NCBI GenBank assembly: GCA_030435675.1
Contig: CM059624.1
Span: 7,898,769-7,962,768 of the forward strand
Length of the DNA: 64,000 bases
Reading direction: 5' to 3'
From: Steinernema hermaphroditum
Lineage: Eukaryota; Nematoda; Chromadorea; Rhabditida; Steinernematidae
A program made the translations under genes and the position numbers. Position 1 is the stretch's first letter. Every line of letters begins with the position of its first letter. Shown in pieces: positions 9,254-21,252 of the stretch. Below the pieces are notes generated by a model, which was not told where the DNA came from, made no database searches, and was given only the letters and a program-made list of their open reading frames with translations.

Positions 9254-12200
9254 AAGGGATCACTTGGCGTCAGAGGAGGAGAGGAGCCGGGAATCAACCC
9301 TTCGGTTGCTCTCTTCTTCGCTGTTTTCTCTCTGGAACCCTTCGACGATAGGGAAGCGCAAAACAACGCGCCGATCTCGAGATTTGTCACTCGGCGGGAG
9401 CACGTGCTCTTCGAAGAGCGATTACATTAGGGGCGACAGGAGAGGCGACTAAGTAGCCGCACTTCTCGGGAAGGCAGACGCCGCTAATCTTCGGAGGAAA
9501 TCGGCGAAACGGGCAGAATACGCAAGGGAGGACGCGGCGGGTGGGGAGAGGGCGAAGTCCGGGAGAGTGCTGGTGCGCCTCGGAGGGGCCTCGACTGTCT
9601 TCGGGAAGCAAAGATCGGATTGGGAATCCCTTGGAGCGCGTAAAGGACTTAAATCGTTGAACGTAGTATAGTGGAGGGAAGGCGCTGGGAAGTGGTTAGA
9701 GGTGCACTCTCCTAATGAAATCCTGACGTACAGGGAGGGAGTACACGTAATGGGAAGGGACCCTAATGAGGTTAGCGAGTGCTCCTCTGGAGGAAAATCA
9801 ATCGGAAACGGCGCCAAGAAGGTCACCGAAGAGTGGATGAAGAAGGGTTTGTGTGAGTAGGTAACCCCTCTGTTGCTACAAGAAGTCAAAGGGGGCGATT
9901 TAAAATTAAGCGAAGGCGCCGATTAGGCGTGGAAAGGGTAATTGGAAACGGAGGACGGCGCGCCTCAGTGACTCAAAGGCACTTTTGGCGAACGACGCCG
10001 TCGGAGACGCCGCGAGAGGCGCCGCGAGGGGCGAAGATGCGTCGCCGGAGAAGGGATTAATCGTCGCTCCATACGTCACAAATTGTGTTGAGGAAATGTT
10101 TTCAATTAGGGGCTGAGCGCCTCCCCGAGAGGTGGAAGCGGAGCAGAGGGCGAAAAGGAGCAATTAGAGGAGGCGCGGGGGCAAAATAGGGAAGAGGATT
10201 GGCCGTCCCCAAAGGGCTTCCGACGAGCTCCGGCTATTTGAGGGCTCCGATGACGCAGAAAGAGTCAAAAAGCGCGGAAGACACTTCCTCCAGCGGCATC
10301 TTCGCCCGACACTCCGGCATCGACCCGCGCGAATCGAGTCCCGCAGTCCTAAGGAGCTAAGAAGATTCCTAATCGACGACCAAAGTGCATCTGGTAGATC
10401 GATCGTCGGAATCTCGAAGTTCGGTGTCGGTGGGAGCGTCTTCTGCAGAGTGTCCTCGAGTGGTTTGTTTTTGGCTTCTTTGGTCCCTTTGTCCGAAAGC
10501 AGAGCGATCCGACGTTTCGCTTTCGAAAGTGCGTATCCGGGGACAGAGAGTTCGCCTAAGCCGGCGCACTTTCCTCCGACTATCCGAAAAAGGTGTTTTA
10601 TGGTCGTCGACCAGAAGACGCCCCCAGGGTCAGAGATCCCCGAAAGGCGCTTCCTCGGAGGCACAGAATTCGAGGCGCGATTCGTCAATTAGCCTGAGAA
10701 GCGCCTACCTCGAGTGCAGTATTTTGATTCGCCGATCGAAGGTCACCGCGCCACGCAGAGAGGTGATTAGCATAAGTGAGAAGTTCGAGAGGAAATGGCT
10801 AGAGGTGTGCCTAGTGAAGGCGCATAAAGGCCAGCTCTCCGTGGACACGCATGAAACCTACTGAAAGAAGGAAGACAAGGAACGGGATTTTAGAGATCCA
10901 CTTTCATCCACAGGCAGCCCATTCAAGTAGGTTTATCGCATTAACTTCTCATTGGACAACTGATTTTCTACTTAACCAGAAAAGATAACGCGGTGAAATA
11001 GTAAGCGTCGAGGTGAATGAGCGGTTTAGTGACGCTCCAAGAACTGAATGAGCCCCTTGTGACGGTCTAGGGCTTAGAAGCGTCTCTGGAAGGACTTACA
11101 GCAACTACAAACGAAGAGAAAGGATCAGTGCAGCTCTGGAGTTATCTCGAGGGGATGCGCATCAGCGAATCCCTTCGGCGACGCCTTAGTCACCGAAGTG
11201 GCAGACGAAAGGACTCCGCTGCAGCGGCGCCCCCTCGATTCGAGGAACTCCTTCGCGCCATTAACTTAATCAAAACACGCGCCTCGTCGCCGCTTTCTCT
11301 TGCAGAAGATCTCCGGGATCCGCGGGGTCTGCAGAGTCCCGCGGGGCGGAGGACGCGTGGCCGCACCCTTTATGACCTCCTAAATCTGCGCTCCTTTCTA
11401 TTTTTGGCGTTAATTAACGGTGCACTCCACAAACGGAAGGCTCGGAGTCCGGCGCCCTTCCGGAAGAGTCTGGAGCCCGAAAGGAAATGCGAACAGCTCA
11501 GAAAGCGTCTATTTTCGGAGTTTGTGCAATTAATCGCCTAATTGCCACGGGGAATCGAGTTATCCTGCACGTAGAGGAGGTCGTCGGGAGGGGAAACCTT
11601 CGAGAAGACGAGAGAACGCTCAGGCTATTTCTGGCGCCCTTCCGGCGAAGCGCTCCTTTGGCAGAGACGTCTTCGTCTGGCAGACGGGGTGATGAGTCTC
11701 TCCTGTCTAGGAACGCATGACTACTAATAGCAGAATCCGAAAATAGAGAAGATGTTCCACTAAAAAGCCGTCACAGCAAAGATTAGGAATGTTCCCATCC
11801 TGTGCAGTTAAGTGTGGGCTTCTATTGTGTGGCGAGCGAACAATAGCGGACCTTTTCGACAGAAAAAAAAGGAAAAATAGGCTTTTGTCGGTCGAAGGCA
11901 GAGGACCTGTCGAAGTATTTGGGCCAAATAATTGAGATTCGGCCGAATTCCAGGGCACGCAAAAGACCCAAGGGTGCTCGGGAGGGCGTCCACCACGAAG
12001 GACGTGATCTTCGTCTTTTGAAAGTATTGAAATTGACATGTACTTCACAGAAATAAATTTCAGCCCACAAATACAATTCTGAATCCTAAACGCCAATCAT
12101 GAGAGCATCCAAATCACAGAATTAGATTATGTGAGTTCGTTCTGGTTAGGCTGGTGCCAGAGAATGCTAAAAGCCGCCTTGTCGCATCCATAGAAAGAAC

Positions 12201-13410
12201 GAATCTGGCACTGATTTTATCTGCGAAGAAAGAAAGATGATATGAGCACAAACCAAATCATCTGCGGTCGTCTAAGAAGGTGCCACTCGGAGCTGGAAGC
12301 GGAGCTCTGGATTCCCGCCAAATCGCGTTTGTTTGCGACAGAAAGCTGAGTCTTCGACCTTTAGCATCTCTTAGAAGAGTCGTTGAGAAGATTCTTTTGA
12401 GTAATTCCTATTGTGTGGCTCACGAAGTCTCAGAATAATCCCCTGGATCTTTCGATCCTTTAAAAGCGTCCATTGAAACTCTGAGAAGATCCTCCGAAGA
12501 AGGAAGGCTTTTCGAAGCTCTCGATCTATGCCGGATCCACTTTCCCCTTTTCGGAGGAAATCGTCTCCAGACGACGATCGATCTGATTTTCCACGCGGAC
12601 TCGGCGACCAGTCCGCGTCACCGCAGGAAATCGCTTAGGGGACACGAACACTTTGGCCTTTTGGGCAAACAGAGAAGTCGCCGACGACCGAGCATCTATT
12701 TTGAAGATGAGCGACTAAGGGATCTATGGCCAGCCGAGGGGCAGGCGGAAGTGGTCCCACCGGGGGCACGCGCAGCTCGTGCCCTTTGTTCTGTAAAGGG
12801 TTCTGAACTCTGGCCGGGTGAGTCTTTCGGAGAAAACAGTAAAGACCGACTTGAGCAGCTGCACGTTTGTGGCACTCGGCACTGGAAGTCAGAGAACACA
12901 CATCGAGCGGTAGTTAGGACCACAAAAGCTTTCATCTTCAGGGGAGCTAAATCCTGAGACACACTTTAAGAACACGGTATTCAGAGAAATTCCGCTCTCC
13001 GATCGTCTGACTTCAGAAGCTATTGAACTAAACCGACTACATTCTTCTGATCTGCACACCTGAACGGATAGGAAACATTCCAGGTGGACGTACTTCGACG
13101 AAAAGAGACGGAAATCGACGGCTCGCGACCCCACGAGAACGCAAATGAGAACCGAATTCGTCTCGAAACATCGCTTCACTTAGGGCTGACAACGCGCAGG
13201 AGTGAAATTCCTGAGCGAGCGGAAGCTCCTCCGGCGGCGGACAGATGCACTCCGGAGGAAACGAGGAAGTCGCGCCGAGAAACATAGAAGCGAACGTCTC
13301 CGAAAGGGAAGGAAGCCCGCGAGGAGCTGAAAGGCTTCGGGGCACGAAACAAATCGACTGATTTACACACCGAGGAGACGCGTTGTCCACTCACACTCTT
13401 TATTTGGCCG
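9254..13410. other. Long GC-rich non-coding stretch
   Basis: These 4.1 kb have no supported gene. Open frames here are overlapping antisense or shifted frames typical of GC-rich DNA, without domains or consistent splice joins. Short AT islands of the AATTAG / TTAATTAA type stand out (around 11255-11270, 11410 and 11528). They could be transcription-factor sites upstream of the four-TM gene, but this is not demonstrated. Confidence 0.4.
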
Positions 13411-15112
13411 TTAGTTTATGCGGTAGGGACTGTTGGGGGCAATCCGAGGGTCGCGGACATCGTCAGAACAGAGCTGGCTGCGGCGCCAGAGGCGGAGCTG
13501 CCCTAGACGATCGAAGCGGTCACGTGGACGAAGGTGGGCAAACCAGGGCGTCGGCAGGTCACCGATAAGGACCCTCCGGAGCCGATTGAGGGCCTCGCGA
13601 CCCGACTCCGACGTCAAGTAGAAGGGCGCTGAAAGAACGATTTGAGGGCAATGCAGAGGGAGGTTACTAAGGAGAAGGCAGATCCGTTTTTGGGAGAGAA
13701 ACAATCTCCTCCGGCGGTTGTAAAGTCGATGATTATTGTGAAAGCATAGAGAAGAGAGAAACCTATCTCGTGGAGTGCACATTCGAGCAACTAATTGCAG
13801 CCCTTGGTGCTCGTTTTCTACGATAACCCCATGATACATTTTAGGGCTATTCTTGATAAACAAGCGCTTTTGTAAGCGAATCTTAATCTTAGCTCCAGGT
13901 CACTCTAGCACCCAACAATTCATCTTAGCTCTACATCAAGAGCTTTGCCACTAGAGCGGAAGTTTTCCGCAAATTTGGCGCTTTTGAACTGAAGGGTTTT
14001 CTCTTGTTTCTCACAAGAATCGGGCATGCTGGTTCTCGCGGCCGTCGTGTCAGGAAACAAAGCGAAGACTCACAGACATCGTAGATGGTGAAGTCGACAT
14101 CCACGAGAAGCGCGTGTGTCACGTACCAGTCGTCGAGCTGAAGTAGAACTCCAAGAAGGCATCACAACCCAGAACCCACCCACACGAATCGCGTCTTCTG
14201 AAGGTTCCTGTAGAGATGGGGCATTAGGTCGGCACTCAGGGTGTAGGCGAGTCCCGCACAGAAGACGCCGAGGTTCGGGAAAGGGAACTCCTCCTCGCTG
14301 AGGTAATATCTGCTCCACTTTCGTTTGTCCGCCGCGATCTTGAAAGGATAGCAATAGACCGACCGAAGGGACTCGCTGTGGGACCGCGAGGCGAGGAAGT
14401 TCGCGACGAGACCCGCGTTGATGGAGACGTCATCGTCGATCTTCAGGACGAACTTGGTCGAATTCTGAAGGTGTTCGTGCACGTACGATATCCACGCGTG
14501 CGCCTAAGATGGAGAGCGTGGACTACGGTGCCTACAGTACTCCTACCTTCATGGGGAGAGCATGGTAGTTGTCGATGTGGTAGGACTGCACGATGTCATC
14601 GAATTCCCCGGCTTCGCTCATGAGAGTTTCTTGGATTTCGTGCTCCACGGACCTTGCGGTGGCGAAGAGAAGGTCAAAGTTGGCCTAGGATTACGGTAGA
14701 CCGTAGGCCCCAGAAATCGTGTGCCCACCAGCTGGCGGAGCTCCTTGGAGAGAATTGTGCGCAGCTCGTGGCGCCGATCGAAGTTGTAGATCTCCGAGTG
14801 GACGACGACGAGGAAGGAGAGGTTCCTCTGCAGATGGAAGCGTCTCGGCTGGATGTGCACGCTGGGCCAGTTGATGGTCTCGTTGAGCACGATCACGTTG
14901 TCAACGTCGGAGTCGTTCAAGTGGCGTTTCTGGAGAAGTTCAAAAGTCCCCTGAAACTCCCTCGAACTCACCCTAATCTGAACGGGACGGGCGAACTCCT
15001 CCGCTCGACAAGGCTCGTCAGACAGCGTCGTCCCACTCCACACAGCGCTCCAGGCCACAATCAGAACAACGAGGATCGGAAGAAAGGGGATCCACGACGA
15101 CGTCCATCTCAT
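13411..15112 (-). CDS. GT31-type beta-1,3-galactosyl/N-acetylglucosaminyltransferase (Golgi, type II membrane)
   Basis: The start at 15112 gives a short cytosolic head and a single TM anchor (FLPILVVLIVAWSAVWSG), the layout of Golgi type II glycosyltransferases. The lumenal part contains FDLLFATARS, EAGEFDDIVQ, the nucleotide-sugar/Mn2+ motif in KFVLKIDDDVSINAG (DDD, near 14425-14450), FCAGLAYTLSADLMPHLY and LDDWYVTHALLVDVDF. These line up in order with GT31 blocks. The last exon follows a 445-nt intron (13629-14073), unusually long here. One intron near 14680-14725 is ambiguous: a 17-nt or a 44-nt version both keep frame and differ by nine residues. It transfers a sugar in beta-1,3 linkage to glycans by family knowledge. 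Donor and acceptor are unknown. Confidence 0.7.
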
Positions 15113-15399
15113 CGTTCCAGGTTCAATCGATTCACCCACTCCCCTCTATCGCCTCCTTCCATCGTCGAAATCTCCGCGCGCCTCGCGCGATCAGATAACC
15201 TCGACATGTCCTTTGTATCGGAATTCCAAAATAGAGCGCTGTGTCGAAAAAAGGAACCTCCTCTGGTCAAGAACCCGTGATGAGAATCCGCTGTTCCATC
15301 TTCCACGAGCCTATGAGATGCTTTCGGGGAAATGGGCACCGTATGACCGACGGAATCGATAATTTATAGAAAACATAAATAGAATAATTATCGTAATAT

Positions 15400-18300
15400 T
15401 TAGAGAGTTTCATAGCGGTTGACAGGTTCTAATCGAGGATCTATGGAGGCGACACACGAGAGAAAAGGGCCGGGTGCCGACACGATCGCCTGATTCGGTG
15501 TATACTGTCGCCAGGGGCGCGGGGCGGGAGCCCGCGGGAGAACAGTGGAGCACAACCAAAAAGCAAGAAGTATCACAAAAGTGACTTCGACGCGCGACAG
15601 TATACCAAATGGGGAGAACCCGAACGTTGAAGGGATCGTGGCGGGAGCCCGAGTGGCTCTAGAAGGCACAGGAATAAAGCTATCTGGAGTATTTGTTCGG
15701 CGAGATATCTGACGGCATAGCTGGGAAATGTACACGACTCGGAATCTTCGGACGTTCGGTCACCGACTGATCGACGCTGCAGGCATGAGCATCTGGTTCT
15801 GAAACGGGCGTCAAGGGACCGCGGCGTGCCGGGACCCACCTGGAAGAGTTTGACGATGTCGCCGAATCCGCCGAGGCCGATGGGCCCGAAGTTGGGGAGC
15901 TGGGGGTTCGGGAGGGCGCCCTTGTCCATCAGAAGCAGCATCTGGGCCTTCGCGTCCTCGACCTTCCTGAAACAGAGGCGCTCAAAGGGGCCTCGAGACG
16001 AGGTGACTCACTTCAGATTCTCCGCTTGGAGCTTCGCGAGAAGCTGCGCGGCGAGGAGTCCGTTGGGACCGAGCTCCGTCGAGGTGGCCTCCTTGGAGAG
16101 GTTGAGAGCGTTCTCGCCGTCGGAGGCGCGCTCCTCGGACTCCGACATCCGTGTCGGCCTCTCGTTCTTCCGCTTCCTCGAGGCGGCGAGTGAGGCGACT
16201 GAGAAGACGTCGTGGGGGGACTATACGATGCGGAGCATACCTGGGAACATTGTGGAGAAGGGCGAGGAGCCCAAAGTGGCCTCGAGGAGGTTGGAGGGCG
16301 GCGCCTGCGACGTCGATGGCACCTGCGAGATCGATGAGGGAGAGCCGATCGCCGGCAGATCGCCCGAGGCGATCTCCTCGGCGCTCTTGAATGGCTGGAA
16401 GGCCGTCGATCGGGGGTGTACTACGGCGCCGCTCGTGTGCAGTTTGGGGTTGACGTTCGCCGAGTGGCGATTGCTAAACAAAAACACGTCGAAGTGAGGA
16501 CGAAGCGCCGAAAAAGAAGCTGTTTTGAGAGCCGAGTCCCGACCTCGCCCGGCGAAAGGCAAGCGATCATCGCTCTCCGAGGCGAATTTTGAAAACATAC
16601 CGACTTCGACGCGACGAAAACATCATCTCGCAGCCGGCTACCGTACACCTGTGCATCTCCTTGAGGTGCACGGCGCTGTTGTGGATCTTCAGGGCGCCTT
16701 TGTCGCAAAACGTCTTTAGACACTTCATGCACTGCACGCGCCGCTTTCCGTTGCTCTTATTCATCTGCAGGAGTACTGTAGGCGGCTTCGAGGCAGGCAC
16801 TTACCGAGAGCGGAGTTGGCGGCTGCTTGAGAGGAAGATTCTTGGCGGCTATGGCCGAGGAGAGGACAGAAGCCGTCGACGGCGTCGGCACGGTCTCCCT
16901 CGAGAAGGCATCCGGAAGCGGATTCGAAGCCCTGTGCTCCGAGTCGGAGCCGTCGACGTCGATGTCTTCGTCGAGGATCCGCTCGTCGGAGACCGAAGAC
17001 GCCGCACCAGAGACGGAGCCGGAGACTTCGCTGGGCGTCGGCTTCTTAGCCTCCACGCCGGCTACCGTACCCGCGAGGGAGGGGACCTCGTTGGCGACGG
17101 AGGCCGCCGGGAAGGCAAGCGGATTCAACGGCCATTGGTGAAGGATCGGAATGGGGAAGAGGGAATGTCGGAGGGAGTCGACGAGGGAGCCGACGAAGGG
17201 GAAGTCGTTTTGGATGCGACTCATGACTTGCAGCTCCGTCTGCAGGTTAGGCGCTGACCACCCGGACGGCAGACGACCGTTATCGAAGTCCTGAAAGGGG
17301 ACAATGAGTGGGAGGCAAGGCGAGGGCCGGCGCCCACTTTCAGCAAAGATTCGACGGAGAAGTCGGCGCGGCCCCTAGGCGTGCTCATCGCCGGGCCGAG
17401 TCGCGTGTCACGGTACCGCGCGAGTCTCGAGAGGCAGCCGAAGTGGCGACGCCGACGACGCCGGAGTCGCGCGCGCCAATTGGCCATCATCAGTTATCAA
17501 GCGCGCGGGAAGCCCCGCCCCGATGCCGAAAAGAGACTTCGGGGGAGGCGCCTCGCCGCCGCAATTTGCATATCTCCCTAATCAGTCATGTTGCGGCGAC
17601 AAAAACAAAGAGGCCCTGCGCCCGAGGGCTAAGTGGGGGTGTCGGCAGCGGCAATCGCGTGCCTATTTCACGGCCCATCAATTGGATTTCGACCGTTTCC
17701 GGCGCAACGACCGCCGACGCGTCCAAGGTGTCAATTACGTCGCTCGGATTCGGGAGCGTCCGACGACACAACGACACGTGTTAATTATTCCATCTCCTCC
17801 TTGGCGGCCCGAGGGCCATAAAACGGAGGCGCCTGGAGTGCATCGGGGAGATGTGCGAATTGTGTCGTCGACGGGGAGAAGCCAGGAGGGGCGCCGCAGA
17901 CGGTGACAGAAGGCACCTGAGGAATGCGTTCGGATTCCTCGCATTACCGCCTTCCGTGCCGCGAGACCGTAATTGCGGGTGACAGTGATTAGTGGAGCCG
18001 TGGGGGATTCCGGAAGCGCCTCCGGCGTCTTCCTCCTCCGAATTTCGCTGTTTTCGCTGACATCCGCCGATTAATTATCAACAGGCGCCAACTGTCGCCT
18101 CTCGGGGACGCGGGGACTCTTCTGAGTCACCGCCTGATTGCAGAGGTGTAGGTGGACGACAGCCGCGACCCTAGGTCCTCAGGACTGCGCCTCCGATCCA
18201 CGCTCCAACTAATTCGCGCTTTTTATGACTCTGGTTCGAGCAAAAAACTCGCGATTCGCTCCCCGAAGACGTCTTCGGCTTCTTCCCTCCGAACACTTGT

Positions 18301-19368
18301 CGTCGCGGCCCGCGCGCGATTCCGATTAATCACCCCGTGACACTACCGTAACCCAGTGGTCCATCACGACGACAGGGGCGACGCCAATTAGAGCGCGGCC
18401 GAAGTTGCAGTGGAGGGCGCCGGCGACTCACTAGGTTGGTCATTCGCCGTGCAAATGGCACCGAAAACAATCACGGCGCCAGAGTCCTCGGGGGCGCCGA
18501 GGCGACGACGGCGACGGAGGTGACGCGCCGAGGGGCCCCCGGGAGATGCGCCGCGCGATTTGACAAACGATTCGCGCCTCTCGATGACATGTCAATTCTC
18601 GGATCGCGTTCCCTCGCGCGCCGTTTTTGGCCCGAATGGACTTGTTGACGACTGGAAGCGACTGCGCCACTCAGGGATACCGTACCCGAGGATCGGTTTA
18701 TCGGGACGATGGGCTCCGAAGTGGTCGGGGAACCGGTTCCGATCGCACCGGCGTCATCAAAAGGCTCTGAGGGTGGGGGCAATTGCCCTTTTCGCTATTA
18801 GACGTTTTTTGGAAGCCTCGAGGAGAAGCTACGACAGCGGAGAAGCGCTGGGAATCGACGTCGTCGACGACAAGCCCTCGGGGAATCGTGGCGTTGGTGA
18901 CACGGGAGTCGAGAAGCTCGCGCTTTCGATTATGAGATGAATTATGATAACGTCAACAGCGATCTTCCCGAGGGAAATCGCTGCCGGGAGAGACAGTATT
19001 CGGGCCAGTCCCCTCCGACTCACCACGTTCGCATAGCCGCGGCTGAAGTCCTCGAGTGTCCAGAGGGCCTTCCGCAGGATCCGGTCGGCCTCGAGGGGCT
19101 TGACGCCGGAGATCAGGTAGTCGAGGAGGATCTTCAAGCGGATGGGGATCGCCTAGAGGCCTCGTGGAAGGGAGATCGAAGGCGACAGGCGACAAACCTG
19201 GTATCCAAAGAGGGCAGTGAAGACGACGGGCTCCAGTTTGTCGACGGCGATGGCGGGCGGCGTCGGGGCGGACTTCTCGTCGTCGACGTCCGCATCGGCC
19301 TGAGGCGACTCCGAAGACGACTTCGCCGAGGACGAGGAGGCGACGGAGAGGACGTCCGTGATGGACAT
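15400..19368 (-). CDS. Basonuclin/disconnected-type C2H2 zinc-finger transcription factor
   Basis: Exon 19198-19368 begins MSITDVLSV. Exon 19024-19152 encodes 43 aa ([16 protein letters not shown]...[13 protein letters not shown]) matching the conserved helical block before the fingers in basonuclins. Exon 3 ends at 17290 after a 1.7-kb intron and carries an acidic Ser-rich region. The zinc-finger exon encodes [20 protein letters not shown] then [19 protein letters not shown] and, across an intron, [12 protein letters not shown], the paired-finger signature of basonuclin/disco. Downstream come a basic SRKRKNERP stretch and a leucine-rich [25 protein letters not shown] helix. The final exon (about 15400-15720) is tentative. 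TTTCAG just before the ATG suggests an upstream exon or trans-splicing. It is a nuclear DNA-binding regulator by homology. Only one finger pair is visible; vertebrate proteins have three. Confidence 0.72.
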
Positions 19369-21252
19369 TTCTGAAAGGGAGGCGACTGCGAGGGAGTGCA
19401 CGAGGAAACAGAGTTGACTCGCTTGCGAGTTTCAGGTCAACAGCTGCCGACGGGGGAGGGGGGACCGGGCTAGGCCAAGAATAGTCCAGGAGGGCTTGCG
19501 ACCTGCGGACGACTCAAAACACGCTCACGTCGTGTCGCCGCCGTCATCTCGGGCGGCGACTCTCCGCCCCAGGCGTCAAGGAGTGGAAGAAGCGGCGTCG
19601 GGAGTGTAAAGCGAGGGGGATCGGCGCCTCGAAGACGGTGACCGTCGCGCGAGATGGCCGTCGCCTAAGGGAAACACGCAGCGACAGCCCCTGACGTCAC
19701 GCCTGAATCAGCCGGGTTACGGTAGCCGAGGGCACGTCTGGCTGCTTTACGACGACTTCTGCCCCCGTTCGGGTCAACTGTCGTCCGCTGTCGTCCTGTC
19801 GCGTCCCCTTCGGCATCCTTGCGGCCCCGCCGCTCAAGTGTCACGATCCGGCGGCGCATCTGGCGAAGGAGCCCACCGAGGTGACATAATGACGACGGCG
19901 ACGCCGCCTACAGTACCCCTTTACAATCGCCGCCGCTGCATCCGATCAAACTTATTTATCATTTCGCGAGGGCCGCAGCTGACGCGCGACGCCGACGAAC
20001 CGTTCCTCGGCGGCTAATTAGCCCCCAGGAGTGCAACAAACGCACAGCGACATCTCGGAGCGGAAGGGACGCGGTGCCTTCTGGCGTGATCGCCTCTGTC
20101 GTCCAGGTCCTTGGCCCCTTTCGGAGAAGAAGCACACTAAGCGGAGCGTGACTCACGGACTCTGCCGCCAAATGAGCTTCTCGTCATCGGCCACGGATAC
20201 TCGGAGCGCCCTCGGGCGACCTTCGGGGACCCTCCGGAGTCAACAGCAGCTTCCGCCCCTTTCGTTGTAAATTTGGGTATTTTCGGGGTGTCACCGGGCC
20301 ACTCGATCACCGCCACCGGCGGAGGGGCGACATTCCGCCGCTCGACGCCGCAAAGGACAACTGACGGCCCAGCGGCGGTGTCCTCCGCGATCGCCCGGTC
20401 GTGGACATTACACCTCCTCGGCGACGACACCAACAATCACTCGAGGGGCCAATTAGCCCCGAGGGCCGAAGTCGCCCGCTTCCGCCCGATGCAGTACCGT
20501 AGTAAACAAAAGCGCTATTTTTAGAGGTGCTCCGTTGAGTGGCCCGAGGAAACGTGACCGGCTACCGTACCCCGGGGGCAACTGTCCCCTTAAAACAATC
20601 GGCTCCACTTTGGCAACAGCGCCGCCGCCCGCGTCGATTTACGACGCGTCGCCGCATTCAAATCGCTTACCGTTCGCTTCCTTCCTCCGCCGGCTCCTCA
20701 TTCATCATAAATCGCGCGACACATAAACTATGCAAATTCGTTTTTTCTCCTCTCCCTCCCGCGGGAATATATTTGGGTGGCCGCCGGGGAACGCGGGGGA
20801 CTGTCGCTCCGCCGAGGCACAACAGAGCCGACGCCTTCTGACTCACCTAAACAAAACGGTGGAGGACACGCGCGGCCCCGCTTCTTGACGACGACGCTTT
20901 ATGAACACATAAAGAAGCCTTTCCCACCATAAGACGGCCAACGGCGCGAATCGGCGGCCTTCGGCTTCCGCGACATCGCCGCTCCATCGCGTTTTCAGTA
21001 AACAGCGCCATTACGATCGAGGCGCATCGCTCGTTGTCACCCATTCATTACCACATTAAGCTACACGTCTCCAGCACATAAAATAAATAATAAAATATGC
21101 TGTCGCGCCTCAACCCCCCCTGAGGCTGCTCTACTTGTCCCTCCAAGGCCCGGAACCAAGAAAAAGGAGGAGAACTTAGAAAATCAACAATTCTCTTCCA
21201 GAGCGACAACAAAAATAACAAGGAACAATCATAACATAACAACTGATGAACT
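19369..21252. other. Non-coding upstream region of the zinc-finger gene
   Basis: This GC-rich stretch contains several TACNGTA heptamers (near 19722, 19909, 20494 and 20564) and AT islands (GGCTAATTAGCC near 20010, CCAATTAGCCCC near 20449). No coding exon is supported. A missing 5' exon of the zinc-finger gene could lie here. Confidence 0.4.
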
